Shown: positions 18,769 to 27,411 of the stretch, one piece after another | Position numbering within the stretch: position 1 is the first letter of the stretch | Layout: the number at the start of each line of letters is the position of its first letter | DNA from: Deltaproteobacteria bacterium | GTDB taxonomy: Bacteria > Myxococcota_A > UBA9160 > UBA4427 | Assembly (NCBI GenBank): GCA_002719955.1 | Contig: PBFW01000032.1 | Location: 44,748 to 108,747 of the forward strand | DNA: 64,000 bases | Direction: 5' to 3' | Notes under the pieces: model-generated | What the model was told of the DNA's origin: nothing | What the model saw: only the letters and a program-made list of their open reading frames with translations | The model's database searches: none | Translations under genes and position numbers: made by a program

Positions 18769-19761
18769 GTGGCGACGCCGCTTCTCGAAATTCGCGACCT
18801 GAGGACGGCCTTTCCATCGGCACAGGGCCCCTTGCCGGTCGTCGATGGGGTGTCCTTCGATCTGGCGAAGGGCGAGGTGCTCGCACTGGTCGGAGAATCG
18901 GGATCCGGTAAATCGATGACGGCGCTCTCGGCGCTGCGGCTCGTTCCCAAACCGGGGCGCGTCGTCTCCGGGAGTGTGCGGCTCGGGGGTGAAGAGTTGC
19001 TCGACCTCCGGGTGACCGAGATGCGAAGGATCCGGGGGGGGCGCATCGCGATGATCTTCCAGGAGCCGATGACCTGTCTGAACCCGGTCGTTCGCGTCGG
19101 GCAACAGGTCGTCGAGGCGATTCGGCTTCACGAGTCGATCCCGCCTGCGGATGCGCGCATGCGTGCGCGGGAACTCTTCGCCGAGGTCGGGATTCCCGAT
19201 CCGGACGAGCGTCTCGACGCTTACCCGCATCAGCTCTCGGGTGGGCTCAAGCAGCGGGTGATGATTGCGATGGCGCTGTCGACGCGGCCCGAGATCCTGA
19301 TCGCCGACGAGCCGACCACGGCGCTCGATGTGACGGTTCAGGCCCAGATCCTGGCGTTGCTGCGAGATCTGCAACGCGAACGCAACGCCGCCATCCTGTT
19401 GATCACCCACGATCTGGGGATCGTGAACGAGCTCGCGGATCGCGTCGCCGTCATGTACGCCGGGCGGCTCGTCGAGGTCGCCGATCGGAAAGCGCTTCTC
19501 TCCGACCCGCGCCATCCCTACACGCGCGGGCTGCTGCGGTCGATTCCGGCCCTCTGCGCTCCGGGGGAGCCGCTTCCCGAGATTGCAGGCGTCGTGCCCT
19601 CACCGGATCAATGGCCGTCGGGGTGTCGCTTCTCCACGCGATGTCCGAAGCGTTTCGAGCCCTGCGCGGACACTTTTCCGATCGAGACCGCGCCGACGGC
19701 CGGTCGCCGCGTCTGGTGTCACGATGTCGAGCGTGGTCTGGACTCCGGGGGTGGGGCGTGA
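18769..19761 (+). CDS. Peptide ABC transporter ATPase, DppD/OppD type
   Basis: A 330-residue ATPase. The GTG at 18769 is preferred because TGAGGA lies nine bases upstream; a TTG at 18763 is closer than normal. Walker A is GESGSGKS, the signature is LSGGLKQRV, Walker B is ILIADEPTTALD and the H-loop is LLITHDLG. The C-terminal oligopeptide extension (HPYTRGLL, and the CRFSTRCPKRFEPC region) carries the cysteines that can hold a 4Fe-4S cluster in this subfamily. It forms the ATPase pair with the next gene, which it overlaps. Confidence 0.94.
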   Translation: MATPLLEIRDLRTAFPSAQGPLPVVDGVSFDLAKGEVLALVGESGSGKSMTALSALRLVPKPGRVVSGSVRLGGEELLDLRVTEMRRIRGGRIAMIFQEPMTCLNPVVRVGQQVVEAIRLHESIPPADARMRARELFAEVGIPDPDERLDAYPHQLSGGLKQRVMIAMALSTRPEILIADEPTTALDVTVQAQILALLRDLQRERNAAILLITHDLGIVNELADRVAVMYAGRLVEVADRKALLSDPRHPYTRGLLRSIPALCAPGEPLPEIAGVVPSPDQWPSGCRFSTRCPKRFEPCADTFPIETAPTAGRRVWCHDVERGLDSGGGA

Positions 19762-20756
19762 ACGGGTCGGGGGAAATGCTGCTGCGAGTCGTGGGTCTGC
19801 AGACCTGGTACCCGATCAAGCAGGGCATCATGCGGCGCACGACGGGCTGGGTCCAGGCGGCGACCGACGTCTCCTTCGAGATCGCCCCCGGTGAGACCCT
19901 GGCGCTGGTCGGCGAGTCCGGGTGTGGCAAGAGCACGGTCGGTCGATCGATCCTGCGGCTCGAATCACCGCAGAAGGGCGAGGTCCTCTTCGAGGGACGG
20001 GATCTGCTCTCGCTCGATGGGCCCGCGATGCGCGCGGCGCGACAGTGGGTTCAGATCATCTTTCAGGATCCGAATGCGTCTCTCGACCCGCGCATGCGTA
20101 TCCGCGATCAGATCGCGGAGGGAATGCGCTCTTTCGGCATCGGCGCGAACGAAGCGGATCGGACCGATCGGGTGGTGTCGATGCTCGAAAGGGTTCAACT
20201 CGATGCAGCCGCGATGGACCGTTATCCGCACGAGTTCTCCGGCGGCCAACGCCAGCGCATCTGCATCGCTCGTGCGCTTGCGGTCGAGCCGCGACTGATC
20301 GTGTGCGACGAATCCGTTTCAGCGCTGGATGTTTCGATTCAGGCACAGGTCCTGAATCTGCTGCGCGAACTTCAAGAGGAACTCGGCCTCTCTTACCTTT
20401 TCATCACGCATGACCTCTCGGTCGTGAAATACCTCGCCCAGGAGGTCGCGGTCATGTACCTCGGCGAGATCGTCGAAAGGGGGCCGACCGAGCGGATCTT
20501 CGCTTCGCCGGCGCATCCCTATACCCAGGGGCTTCTGGCCGCGATCCCGTCGATCGATCCCGCTCGCCGGGGGGGGACGCCGCCCGTGCTCGGCGATGTG
20601 CCCTCTCCGAGCGATCCCCCGCCCGGCTGCCATTTCCATACCCGCTGTCCCTCGGTGATGGGTCGCTGCAGGAGAGATTCGCCGCCGCTCCTCGAGGTCG
20701 AGGGCGGTTACAGCCGTTGCTTCCTCCCCGAAGCCGCTGAGCGGGTCGAGCGCTGA
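19758..20756 (+). CDS. Peptide ABC transporter ATPase, DppF/OppF type
   Basis: A 332-residue ATPase, second of the pair. GTG 19758 overlaps the previous stop. Walker A is GESGCGKS, the signature is FSGGQRQRI, Walker B is LIVCDESVSALD and the H-loop is LFITHDLS. The C-terminal extension has HPYTQGLL and the cysteine-containing CHFHTRCP region. It probably ends the importer operon: 149 non-coding bases follow before a differently promoted gene. Confidence 0.94.
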   Translation: MNGSGEMLLRVVGLQTWYPIKQGIMRRTTGWVQAATDVSFEIAPGETLALVGESGCGKSTVGRSILRLESPQKGEVLFEGRDLLSLDGPAMRAARQWVQIIFQDPNASLDPRMRIRDQIAEGMRSFGIGANEADRTDRVVSMLERVQLDAAAMDRYPHEFSGGQRQRICIARALAVEPRLIVCDESVSALDVSIQAQVLNLLRELQEELGLSYLFITHDLSVVKYLAQEVAVMYLGEIVERGPTERIFASPAHPYTQGLLAAIPSIDPARRGGTPPVLGDVPSPSDPPPGCHFHTRCPSVMGRCRRDSPPLLEVEGGYSRCFLPEAAERVER

Positions 20757-20851
20757 GCGGAATTCGTCCAATTCGGCGTCTTTGGTCCCGGCTCCCGGTC
20801 CGCTGAAGGGTTTTCGGTGTCCGGCCGTCGTTTCCGCACCCGGTCGGGGAC

Positions 20852-20868
20852 TTGGCGCTCAGGTTGCG
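20852..20868 (+). promoter_or_regulatory. Candidate sigma-54 promoter
   Basis: TTGGCGC-TCAGG-TTGC matches the sigma-54 pattern TGGCAC-N5-TTGC in spacing: GG at 20854-20855 and GC at 20866-20867 are exactly 12 bases apart. One base of the -24 block deviates (G for A). A start near 20880 would leave a leader of about 25 bases with the purine-rich ribosome site before the ATG at 20906. No enhancer-binding protein gene is nearby. Confidence 0.45.
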
Positions 20869-20905
20869 CCCGGATTGGGACGATATTCCCGAGGGAGAGG
20901 GGCCC

Positions 20906-21727
20906 ATGAACGATCGACCCAGACTCGGAGAAATTCTCGTTGCTGCCGGCATCATCGACGAGATGCAGCTGGCGGCCGCCCTGGGTGAACAGGAGCGCTG
21001 GGGGCGCCGACTCGGCGTCACCCTGATCAAGATGGGGATGCTCGAAGAGGGCCATCTCATCCGCGCGCTCGCCAAACAGCTCGACCTTCCCATTGCGAGC
21101 CTTGCGGGCAAGAAGATCGCCGACGATGTCCTCGCCCTGGTGCCCGGTCGCATCGCCTCGGAACACGGGGTGATCCCGCTCTTCACCAAGGAGGGTAGCC
21201 CGAGGGGGCAGCTCTTCCTTGGGATGGAAGACCCGTCGAACCTGGCGGTGCTCGACGAACTCGGATTTCTAACGAGCATGGAGATCGTGCCCGTGATGAT
21301 CGGCCCCAGCGAACTGGGTGAAGCGATCGATCGCTACTATCACGGCCGCGCCAACGGCGGGCCGCCCCAATCGGATCCGTTCCTGAATACCGGCGCGATG
21401 AACACCGGAAGCCTGTGCCTCGTCGTCGACGACACCGCACAGCCCGCAACGGAGCCGACCGAGACCGAGACTGAGTCCGAACCGACTGAGCCCGCGCCCG
21501 CGCTGCGCGAGGAGCCGGTCGAGCTCACCGAACTCGAACCCATGTTGCTCGAGGGGCTGGTCGACGATGTCGCCCGTGCCGTCGAGGAAAACGAAAGCAC
21601 CCGCATCGTCGCCAGGGCGATCGCTCAGCTGCTGGTCGAAAAGGGCCTGCTCAGTTCCGAGGAAATCCAGCGACAGATCGCCCACATCACGGCGGCGGAT
21701 ACGAGCGAGTCACCCGGGGCCGACTAA
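20906..21727 (+). CDS. GspE N-terminal (MshEN) domain protein without ATPase domain
   Basis: A 273-residue protein. Residues about 5-155 match the N-terminal domain of type II secretion / type IV pilus ATPases: RLGEILVAAGIIDEMQLAAAL, LGVTLIKMGMLEEGHL, VLALVPGRIASEHGVIPL and VLDELGFLTSMEIVPVMI. No P-loop or other ATPase motif follows. Instead there is an acidic Thr/Glu/Pro-rich linker (about 180-215) and a C-terminal helix pair ending RAIAQLLVEKGLLSSEEIQ, which looks like another short copy of the N-domain motif. MshEN domains can bind c-di-GMP, so a signalling or adaptor role is possible. GAGGGAGAGG precedes the ATG. Confidence 0.75.
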   Translation: MNDRPRLGEILVAAGIIDEMQLAAALGEQERWGRRLGVTLIKMGMLEEGHLIRALAKQLDLPIASLAGKKIADDVLALVPGRIASEHGVIPLFTKEGSPRGQLFLGMEDPSNLAVLDELGFLTSMEIVPVMIGPSELGEAIDRYYHGRANGGPPQSDPFLNTGAMNTGSLCLVVDDTAQPATEPTETETESEPTEPAPALREEPVELTELEPMLLEGLVDDVARAVEENESTRIVARAIAQLLVEKGLLSSEEIQRQIAHITAADTSESPGAD

Positions 21728-21844
21728 GCCCCACGCGAGCGCCTCGAGCGCTTGACAGTTCACACCGCCGGCGCGACTCTGCGCCGCCCAGCAGGGATCC
21801 CCGCCGCGCCGCCCGCGCGAAGCGACGGGATCCAGGAGTACAGG

Positions 21845-22156
21845 ATGCGTCTGGAATACGGATTCGAATTACAAGACTGTGAGATTCCGCGCTTTGCGGT
21901 CGAAGCGGTCGAGGGAATCGGCAAGCTCTTCACGCTCGCGACGCTGGTCCTGAACGTTCTCGCGACAAAGGATCGCGTCGAGATCGTCTTCCACGGGTTG
22001 AATCCAGAGGACCCCGAGCGCAAGATCCGGGCTTTCGAGGATATCGCGGGGAGTTCGCCGAGTGGTCCGGAACTCGACTACACCCATGGCGAGAGCGGCG
22101 CCGTTCCCGGCTCCTCGAGTTATTTCCGGTGGCTCACAGTGACTCCGAAGAGCTGA
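21845..22156 (+). CDS. Hypothetical small protein
   Basis: A 103-residue protein with ATG at 21845 preceded by CCAGGAG. It contains a hydrophobic stretch (LFTLATLVLNVLA, about residues 28-40) that may be a buried helix instead of a membrane span. No family is recognised. It ends 23 bases inside the 3' end of the convergent kinase gene, so the two transcripts overlap at their tails. Confidence 0.6.
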   Translation: MRLEYGFELQDCEIPRFAVEAVEGIGKLFTLATLVLNVLATKDRVEIVFHGLNPEDPERKIRAFEDIAGSSPSGPELDYTHGESGAVPGSSSYFRWLTVTPKS

Positions 22157-23708
22157 TCAGACCGCTCTCCAGCCCCCCTCCCAAGGTGATGCAGGCTTCA
22201 CCGCGCCAGCGATGACGCCGCGCGAGGCTACGTGCGACGATCTCGCCGGCGACCCTTTCGAGCGGACGACTGAAGGGCAGGTGTTCGGCATAGGCCTCGA
22301 GTGCCGCCATGCGACTGGCCGGGTCGAAGGCGTCGTCGGCGACGGAGGCGTTGATCTGGCTCAGCGCTTCGATTCGTTCGGACTCGGGCAGGTGGGCGGG
22401 TCCCGTCAGGTCCTGCAGGTCGATCAACCAGAAGCGGACCGATTCCGGTGTCCGGCGGATGCGAATATTGCCACCCTTGAGGTCTCGGTGGGAGAGGCCA
22501 GCCGCGTGGCCTTCGGCCAGCCAGAGCCCCAATGCGCGGCCGACCCGGCGGGCATCCTCGGCATCGCTCGGCCCGAATTCATCGAGGTCTTCGTCGCCGA
22601 CCTTGTCCAGGAAGAGCCAGCTTTGGACGGGGAGGCCGGCGCGCCGAAAATCGAGATAGGCGAGAACAGGCGCTGCGCGGTCGGAAATCAGGCGGTCGGC
22701 TTCTGCGCGACGAAACGCGCGGGCGCCGGCGCTGCCCCGAAAGAGATCGGCCCATGCGCGCAGCCAACTTCCCGCAGAGACTTCCTTTCGGATGATGGGA
22801 TGTTCTGGCGCCGCCATCTCGCAGACGCGACCGCGCCTCGTCCGCCGGATTTCGCTGCTGCTCATGCCGTGCGAGGCGAACGCCGGGGTTGCCGGGTCGA
22901 AGGGATCGAAGTCGAAGCCCCGGGTTTTCAGCCCCCGAGCCCTTCGAGACGGGTCCAGGTGCTCCCAGGCGCCACCGACCCGGAGATGTCGGCGTGCTCG
23001 ACCGCGCTGAAAGTCGCGGGTGAAATCGAGCAGGGCTCCTTCGAGTTCGGTACCGACACCAAATGCAGAGCGAAGCGATCGGCACATGCTCCCACTCGCG
23101 CCGGAGCGGCGAAGGGAGAATTCCAGTCGCGCGAGGTCTGTGAGTCGGCCCTTTTCCCCGCGCAGGCGGCGGGTTCGCTGGAGATCGAGCACGACGATGC
23201 CCGCCTCGCCGAGGCGGAGATTTCCGGCGTGGAGATCACCGTGACGCAGGCCGGCGGCGTGCAGAGCGCCGATCGAATCCGCGAGGGCTTGGCAGGTGGT
23301 CTTCCACGCCTCGGCCTCGAAATCGGCGAGGACCTCGAGCAGCGACCGGCCGGGCACGTATCGGATCACGCAGATCTCTTCGCCCGTGGCGAGCCGTCCA
23401 TGGGCGAGGGGCTCGGGAACCGGGAGGCCGCGTGCGCTCGTCGCTTCGAGGGCGGCCCATTCGCGCCGAGCAGCCGAGCGTCCCAGGCCGCGCTTGAGCG
23501 CATCGCGCAGCGCGCGGAGGCCGCGACGTCGGTGATAGATCTTGAGGACGATGTCGGTTTCGGGCGGCGGGAGCCCAAGCCGGTGGAGTGTGCGCCGCGA
23601 GCTCGAGTGGATCGGCTTGGGATCCTCGAGCGCTCTCGCGTAGGCTCGCTCGACGCGCGCGCAGAGCTGCGTGTCTCCTTTTCGCCAACGGATCGGCGGC
23701 GGGTTCAT
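22134..23708 (-). CDS. Tandem lipopolysaccharide-kinase-like protein (two Kdo/WaaP-type domains)
   Basis: About 524 residues from the ATG at 23708 (complement), with GGGGGA upstream and an ATGA overlap with the glycosyltransferase stop. It contains two kinase domains. The first has DIVLKIYHRR, the loop HGDLHAGNLRLGE and VVLDLQRTR. The second has the basic IIRKEVSAGSW, HRDLKGGNIRIRR and WLIDLQDL. Both catalytic Asp and metal-site motifs look intact. WaaP/InaA/Kdo kinases phosphorylate lipid A core sugars in the cytoplasm. Family members normally have a single domain, so this is a duplication or fusion. The glycosyltransferase upstream supports an LPS core role. Confidence 0.78.
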   Translation of the reverse strand: MNPPPIRWRKGDTQLCARVERAYARALEDPKPIHSSSRRTLHRLGLPPPETDIVLKIYHRRRGLRALRDALKRGLGRSAARREWAALEATSARGLPVPEPLAHGRLATGEEICVIRYVPGRSLLEVLADFEAEAWKTTCQALADSIGALHAAGLRHGDLHAGNLRLGEAGIVVLDLQRTRRLRGEKGRLTDLARLEFSLRRSGASGSMCRSLRSAFGVGTELEGALLDFTRDFQRGRARRHLRVGGAWEHLDPSRRARGLKTRGFDFDPFDPATPAFASHGMSSSEIRRTRRGRVCEMAAPEHPIIRKEVSAGSWLRAWADLFRGSAGARAFRRAEADRLISDRAAPVLAYLDFRRAGLPVQSWLFLDKVGDEDLDEFGPSDAEDARRVGRALGLWLAEGHAAGLSHRDLKGGNIRIRRTPESVRFWLIDLQDLTGPAHLPESERIEALSQINASVADDAFDPASRMAALEAYAEHLPFSRPLERVAGEIVARSLARRHRWRGEACITLGGGLESGLISSSESL

Positions 23709-24898
23709 CTTGTCCCCCGGCACGCGCGGGTCTCGACGATGCGTCGATACTCGTCCCGAAGCGCCGAGGCGTGGCCCGCCCAATCGAGCGCTCGGGCCCT
23801 GCGCTGGGCGCGCTCACCGAAGGCTTGCCGCGTCGAAGGGTCGGAGAAGCCCGCGATCGCCGTCGCGAGGGCGGTTGCATCTTCGGCGTCCGCGATGACC
23901 CGGATCTCCTCGCCCAAATACTCTGCCGCCCCGTTCGCCGCGCTCGTGATGATCGGGAGCCCCGCTGCCGCCGCTTCGAGCGTGACGTTGGCGAAGGGGT
24001 CATAGCGGGTCGGAAGGAGCATTCCATCCACCGCCTGATAGACCGCCGGCAGATCCGAACGCTCGCCGAGAAAACGCACACGATCGCCGAGTCCGAGCGC
24101 GCCGATCTTCGATCGCCAGGGGGCGGGCCGGTCGCGTCCGGCCACCCAGAGTCGGAGCCCCGGCTCGTTCAGCGTCGCCATCGCCTCGAGCGCGGTCGCC
24201 AATCCCTTGCGTCGCCAGCCCGAGCCCGCGAGGAGCCAGATCTGATCGGCCTGCTCGTCGAGCTCGGCGCGCAGTCGCGCGCCGTCCCGAAGCGCTCCTG
24301 GGTGGCTGAATCGGTCCGCATCGACGGCGTTCGGGAGGAGCAGGATTCGATCCCGTGTCACGCCCCGGGTCTCGACGAGGTCGTCAGCGACCATTCGCGA
24401 GGCGCATTGGATGCGCTGGTATGGGTCACGGAATATTCTCCGGTCCAGGTTCAGGAGGACCCGGTGGCGAGGAGAAAAACCACGTAGGGCGCTTCCGAGT
24501 CCGGTGTGGGTGCGCCGCAGGTAGTCGTCGTGGCTGCCCCCGCCCGCGCGGTAGAGATCCTGATGGCGGGTTCGCGCGAAGCTGTGCACCACGTCGAAGC
24601 GATCGCCGGCGGTGGCTCGCGCCGTCGCCCGGGAGAAGAGGGTCACGCGCAGCGGCTGCCACGCGCGGGACACGGAGATCCGTTCGACTCGGATCGCTTC
24701 ACTCGGTCGCGTCGACTGGGCGGATGCGGCGGGGTCGCCGGGTGCGTCCTCGCGCGCCAGGACGGTGACCTCTTCGCCCTGATTCGCCAATTCGTGGGCG
24801 ACCCGCCACGCGACATTTTCGACACCACCGGCGCCCGGGATGAAGCGTTCGATCACGATGGCGATGCGCAGGGCGGATGTCCTCGGGTGGGTGCGCAA
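23705..24898 (-). CDS. Group 4 glycosyltransferase (WaaG-like)
   Basis: About 397 residues if the TTG at 24898 (complement) is the start. The protein begins at the GT-B signature LRIAIVIERFIPGAGGVENV; reading frames further upstream run antisense to the TetR gene and are not used. Later signatures are RFDVVHSFART, LLLPNAVDADRF, LLAGSGWRRKGL, RVRFLGERSDLPAVYQAVDG and the nucleotide-sugar site PFANVTLEAAAAGLPIITS. These resemble LPS core transferases such as WaaG, which add glucose to heptose. The start has no strong ribosome site, so the exact N-terminus is uncertain. Confidence 0.85.
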   Translation of the reverse strand: MRTHPRTSALRIAIVIERFIPGAGGVENVAWRVAHELANQGEEVTVLAREDAPGDPAASAQSTRPSEAIRVERISVSRAWQPLRVTLFSRATARATAGDRFDVVHSFARTRHQDLYRAGGGSHDDYLRRTHTGLGSALRGFSPRHRVLLNLDRRIFRDPYQRIQCASRMVADDLVETRGVTRDRILLLPNAVDADRFSHPGALRDGARLRAELDEQADQIWLLAGSGWRRKGLATALEAMATLNEPGLRLWVAGRDRPAPWRSKIGALGLGDRVRFLGERSDLPAVYQAVDGMLLPTRYDPFANVTLEAAAAGLPIITSAANGAAEYLGEEIRVIADAEDATALATAIAGFSDPSTRQAFGERAQRRARALDWAGHASALRDEYRRIVETRACRGTR

Positions 24899-25081
24899 GG
24901 GTATCTGTGATCCAGGTCGGCTGCGAACGAGCCCCTGGTAGAGCGTCTGGTGGGCGGGGACCCGGGAATGAGCACTATGGCGCCGGCGCGGCGCTTTCGC
25001 GAAAATTCTGGGCCCTGTCTGCTCTGCGTCGAACACTCGAGTCGAATGCTGAGACTGCCACGCCGGAATGACGAATGCTCG
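24899..25081. promoter_or_regulatory. Divergent promoter region between glycosyltransferase and TetR genes
   Basis: This 183-base region separates two genes pointing away from each other. It contains a perfect 10-base palindrome TTTCGCGAAA at 24995-25004 and an 8-base palindrome ACTCGAGT further right. TetR proteins usually bind palindromes next to their own gene, so these are candidate operator sites. No clear -35/-10 pair could be assigned. Confidence 0.35.
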
Positions 25082-25774
25082 ATGTCTGAAACACAAGCGT
25101 CTGGTGCGAAACGATCTGGGGGGAAGAAGTCCGCGGGTGCGGCGGACAAGAGCCGGTCGGGCGCCGAAAAGCGTCGCCTGATCGTCGACGCGGCGATCAA
25201 GGTCTTCGCGGAGAAGGGTTATCACGGCACTCGAATCTCCGACATCGCCAAGAACGCGGAGACGGCCTACGGCCTCGTCTATCATTATTTCAAGAACAAG
25301 GAAGAGATCCTCGACACGATCTTTCTCGAGCGTTGGGGCGAGTTCATGGGCGCCGTTCGTGCGATCGCGGCCGATGATCGCGGGGCGGAGGATCAATTGC
25401 TCTCGATCGCGGCGGTGATTCTCAACGCCCATCGCACGCGACCCGAATGGATGAAGGTGCTGGTCTTCGAGATCCAGCGAACCCAGCGCTTCGCGGATCC
25501 CGAGCGGGTGGAGGTCGTTGGGGAACTCTTTCGGACCGTGGCCGAAATCCTGCGTGGGGGGCAATCCAGGGGCGAGTTGCGCGAGGCTCTCGATCCTGAA
25601 CTCGCCTGCTACATATTCGTTGGGGGGCTCGATGTCGTCGTGACCAGTCGCGCGCTCGAGTTGATCGAGATCGAGGGCGACGAGGGCACCTACTACGCGC
25701 GGATGGCGCGAACGGTCGTGGATCTCTTCATCAACGGAATGTCTGCGTCCCAGCCAGAACCCGGCCGGAGCTAG
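25082..25774 (+). CDS. TetR-family transcriptional regulator
   Basis: A 230-residue regulator from ATG 25082. A basic Ser/Lys/Gly tail (about 30 residues) is followed by the HTH: KRRLIVDAAIKVFAEKGYHG, TRISDIAKNAETAYGLVYHY and FKNKEEILD. The C-terminal ligand-binding domain is helical and resembles TetR_C regulators of lipid metabolism. Upstream in-frame starts exist but lack ribosome sites. An ABC-2 exporter operon follows about 60 bases downstream and may be controlled by it; that is inference. Confidence 0.9.
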   Translation: MSETQASGAKRSGGKKSAGAADKSRSGAEKRRLIVDAAIKVFAEKGYHGTRISDIAKNAETAYGLVYHYFKNKEEILDTIFLERWGEFMGAVRAIAADDRGAEDQLLSIAAVILNAHRTRPEWMKVLVFEIQRTQRFADPERVEVVGELFRTVAEILRGGQSRGELREALDPELACYIFVGGLDVVVTSRALELIEIEGDEGTYYARMARTVVDLFINGMSASQPEPGRS

Positions 25775-25831
25775 CGTTCGGGTCCCAGAACATCACGCAA
25801 CCAGACGATCGAGACGGGGGGGTCGGAGCCA

Positions 25832-26614
25832 TTGTCGGAACGAATCACACAGCAGGCGGAGGGTCCCACACCCGCGATCGTCGTGAGCGGGCTCGCCAAA
25901 AGATATGGTGATTTCGATGCCGTGCGTGGGCTCTCCTTCGAGGTGGGCGCGGGGGAGGTCGTGGGATTCCTGGGACCGAATGGCGCGGGCAAGACCACGA
26001 CCATGCGGATGCTGACCGGTTTCATTCCGGCGACGGATGGCGAAGTGCGGATCGCCGGCCACGACATCTTCAGTGACGCCCTCGAGGCGCGACGCGCGGT
26101 GGGTTATCTGCCCGAGTCGCCGCCGCTCTATCCGGAGATGACCCCGCGCAGCTATCTCGATTTCGTCGCCCGGTTGAAGGATGTCCCGCGCGCGACTCGC
26201 CGGGGGGCCATCGAGCGCGCGCTCGAACGCTGCGGGCTCGAAGAGGTCCGGGATCGCGAGGTCCGGCAGCTCTCCAAGGGCTACCGCCAGCGATTGGGAC
26301 TCGCCCAGGCGATCGTCCACGATCCCAGGGTCCTCATCCTCGATGAGCCGACGGTCGGGCTCGACCCGATCCAGATCCGCGAGATTCGCGGCCTGATCCT
26401 CGACCTGGCAGCGACGGGAGGCCAGACGGTGCTTCTTTCGACGCATATCCTGCCGGAGGTCGAGGCGATCTGTCAGCGCGTGATCCTGCTCGACCGCGGA
26501 CGCAAGGCGCTCGATCAGTCGATGGCCGAGCTGATGGCTGAGGGCCGATCCCTCGAAGAGGTCTTCGCGAGGGTGATGGCCCGGGACGAAGCCGAGGAAG
26601 GGGAGGCGGCATGA
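25832..26614 (+). CDS. ABC transporter ATPase (GldA/ABC-2 type)
   Basis: A 260-residue ATPase. Walker A is GPNGAGKTT, the signature is LSKGYRQRL (LSxGY is typical of the GldA/CcmA group), Walker B is VLILDEPTVGLD and the H-loop is LLSTHILPE. The TTG start at 25832 is preceded by GGAG; GTG 25883 would cut the first strand. The stop overlaps the ATG of the permease. With the following three genes it forms a GldA-GldF-GldG-DUF4340 cassette. Confidence 0.92.
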   Translation: MSERITQQAEGPTPAIVVSGLAKRYGDFDAVRGLSFEVGAGEVVGFLGPNGAGKTTTMRMLTGFIPATDGEVRIAGHDIFSDALEARRAVGYLPESPPLYPEMTPRSYLDFVARLKDVPRATRRGAIERALERCGLEEVRDREVRQLSKGYRQRLGLAQAIVHDPRVLILDEPTVGLDPIQIREIRGLILDLAATGGQTVLLSTHILPEVEAICQRVILLDRGRKALDQSMAELMAEGRSLEEVFARVMARDEAEEGEAA

Positions 26615-27411
26615 GCCGAGTGCTGACGATCGCCTCCCGCGAGCTCCGCTCGCTCTTCGTCTCGCCCGTCGCCTATGTGGTGCTGACGCTCTGGTCGGTG
26701 ATCGCGGGAACATTCTTTCTGGCGAGTCTGATCGGTTTCCAGGAGCGGATCATGCAGCTCCAGCAATTCCAGATGTTTCAGCAGATCGAGTCGATGAATT
26801 TGAACGACGATCTGATCGAACCTTTCGTGGGATCGATGTGGGTGATCCTGCTCTTCCTGTTGCCCGCGATCACGATGGGGCTCGTCTCCAGCGAGAAGGC
26901 CAACGGAACCGATGAACTCTTGCTGACCAGCCCGATCTCCATCTGGGAGATCGTCTTCGGGAAATTTCTGGCCGGCGTCGGATTCGTCGCGGTCATGACG
27001 GCGATCGTCGCCTTTTTTCCGTCGCTCCTCTTCCTCTTCGGGGAGCCAGAGATCGGGAGGACGATCACGGGCCTGGCCTGCCTTCTGCTGGTCAGCATGA
27101 GTTATGTCGCTGTCGGGATTTTCGCTTCGTCGGTCACGCGCAATCAATTGGTCGCCTTCGTCTTCACGTTCGTACTGTTGCTGATTCTGGGCATGATGCT
27201 GCCCTTCATCGTGGATATCACGATGGCGGGCAGCGGGCTCGGTCGCGAATCCGCGATCGCGCAGATCGTTCGCTGGATGTCGACCGGGAGCCATGTCGAC
27301 CGCATGCTCAAGGGTCTGGTCGATACCGCTGATCTGGCCTATTTCGCCGTCGCGAGCGGGGCCTTCCTGTTGCTCTCGAAGACGGTGCTCGAATCCTCGA
27401 GGTGGCGTTAG
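26611..27411 (+). CDS. ABC-2 type permease (GldF-like)
   Basis: A 266-residue membrane protein with six hydrophobic segments (about 18-40, 70-95, 110-140, 148-170, 178-200 and 240-258). Family features are RELRSLFVSPVAYVVL at the N-terminus and SSEKANGTDELLLTSPIS in the first cytoplasmic loop, both typical of GldF/ABC-2 permeases. It begins in the stop of the ATPase gene and is followed immediately by the GldG-like gene. Confidence 0.9.
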   Translation: MSRVLTIASRELRSLFVSPVAYVVLTLWSVIAGTFFLASLIGFQERIMQLQQFQMFQQIESMNLNDDLIEPFVGSMWVILLFLLPAITMGLVSSEKANGTDELLLTSPISIWEIVFGKFLAGVGFVAVMTAIVAFFPSLLFLFGEPEIGRTITGLACLLLVSMSYVAVGIFASSVTRNQLVAFVFTFVLLLILGMMLPFIVDITMAGSGLGRESAIAQIVRWMSTGSHVDRMLKGLVDTADLAYFAVASGAFLLLSKTVLESSRWR

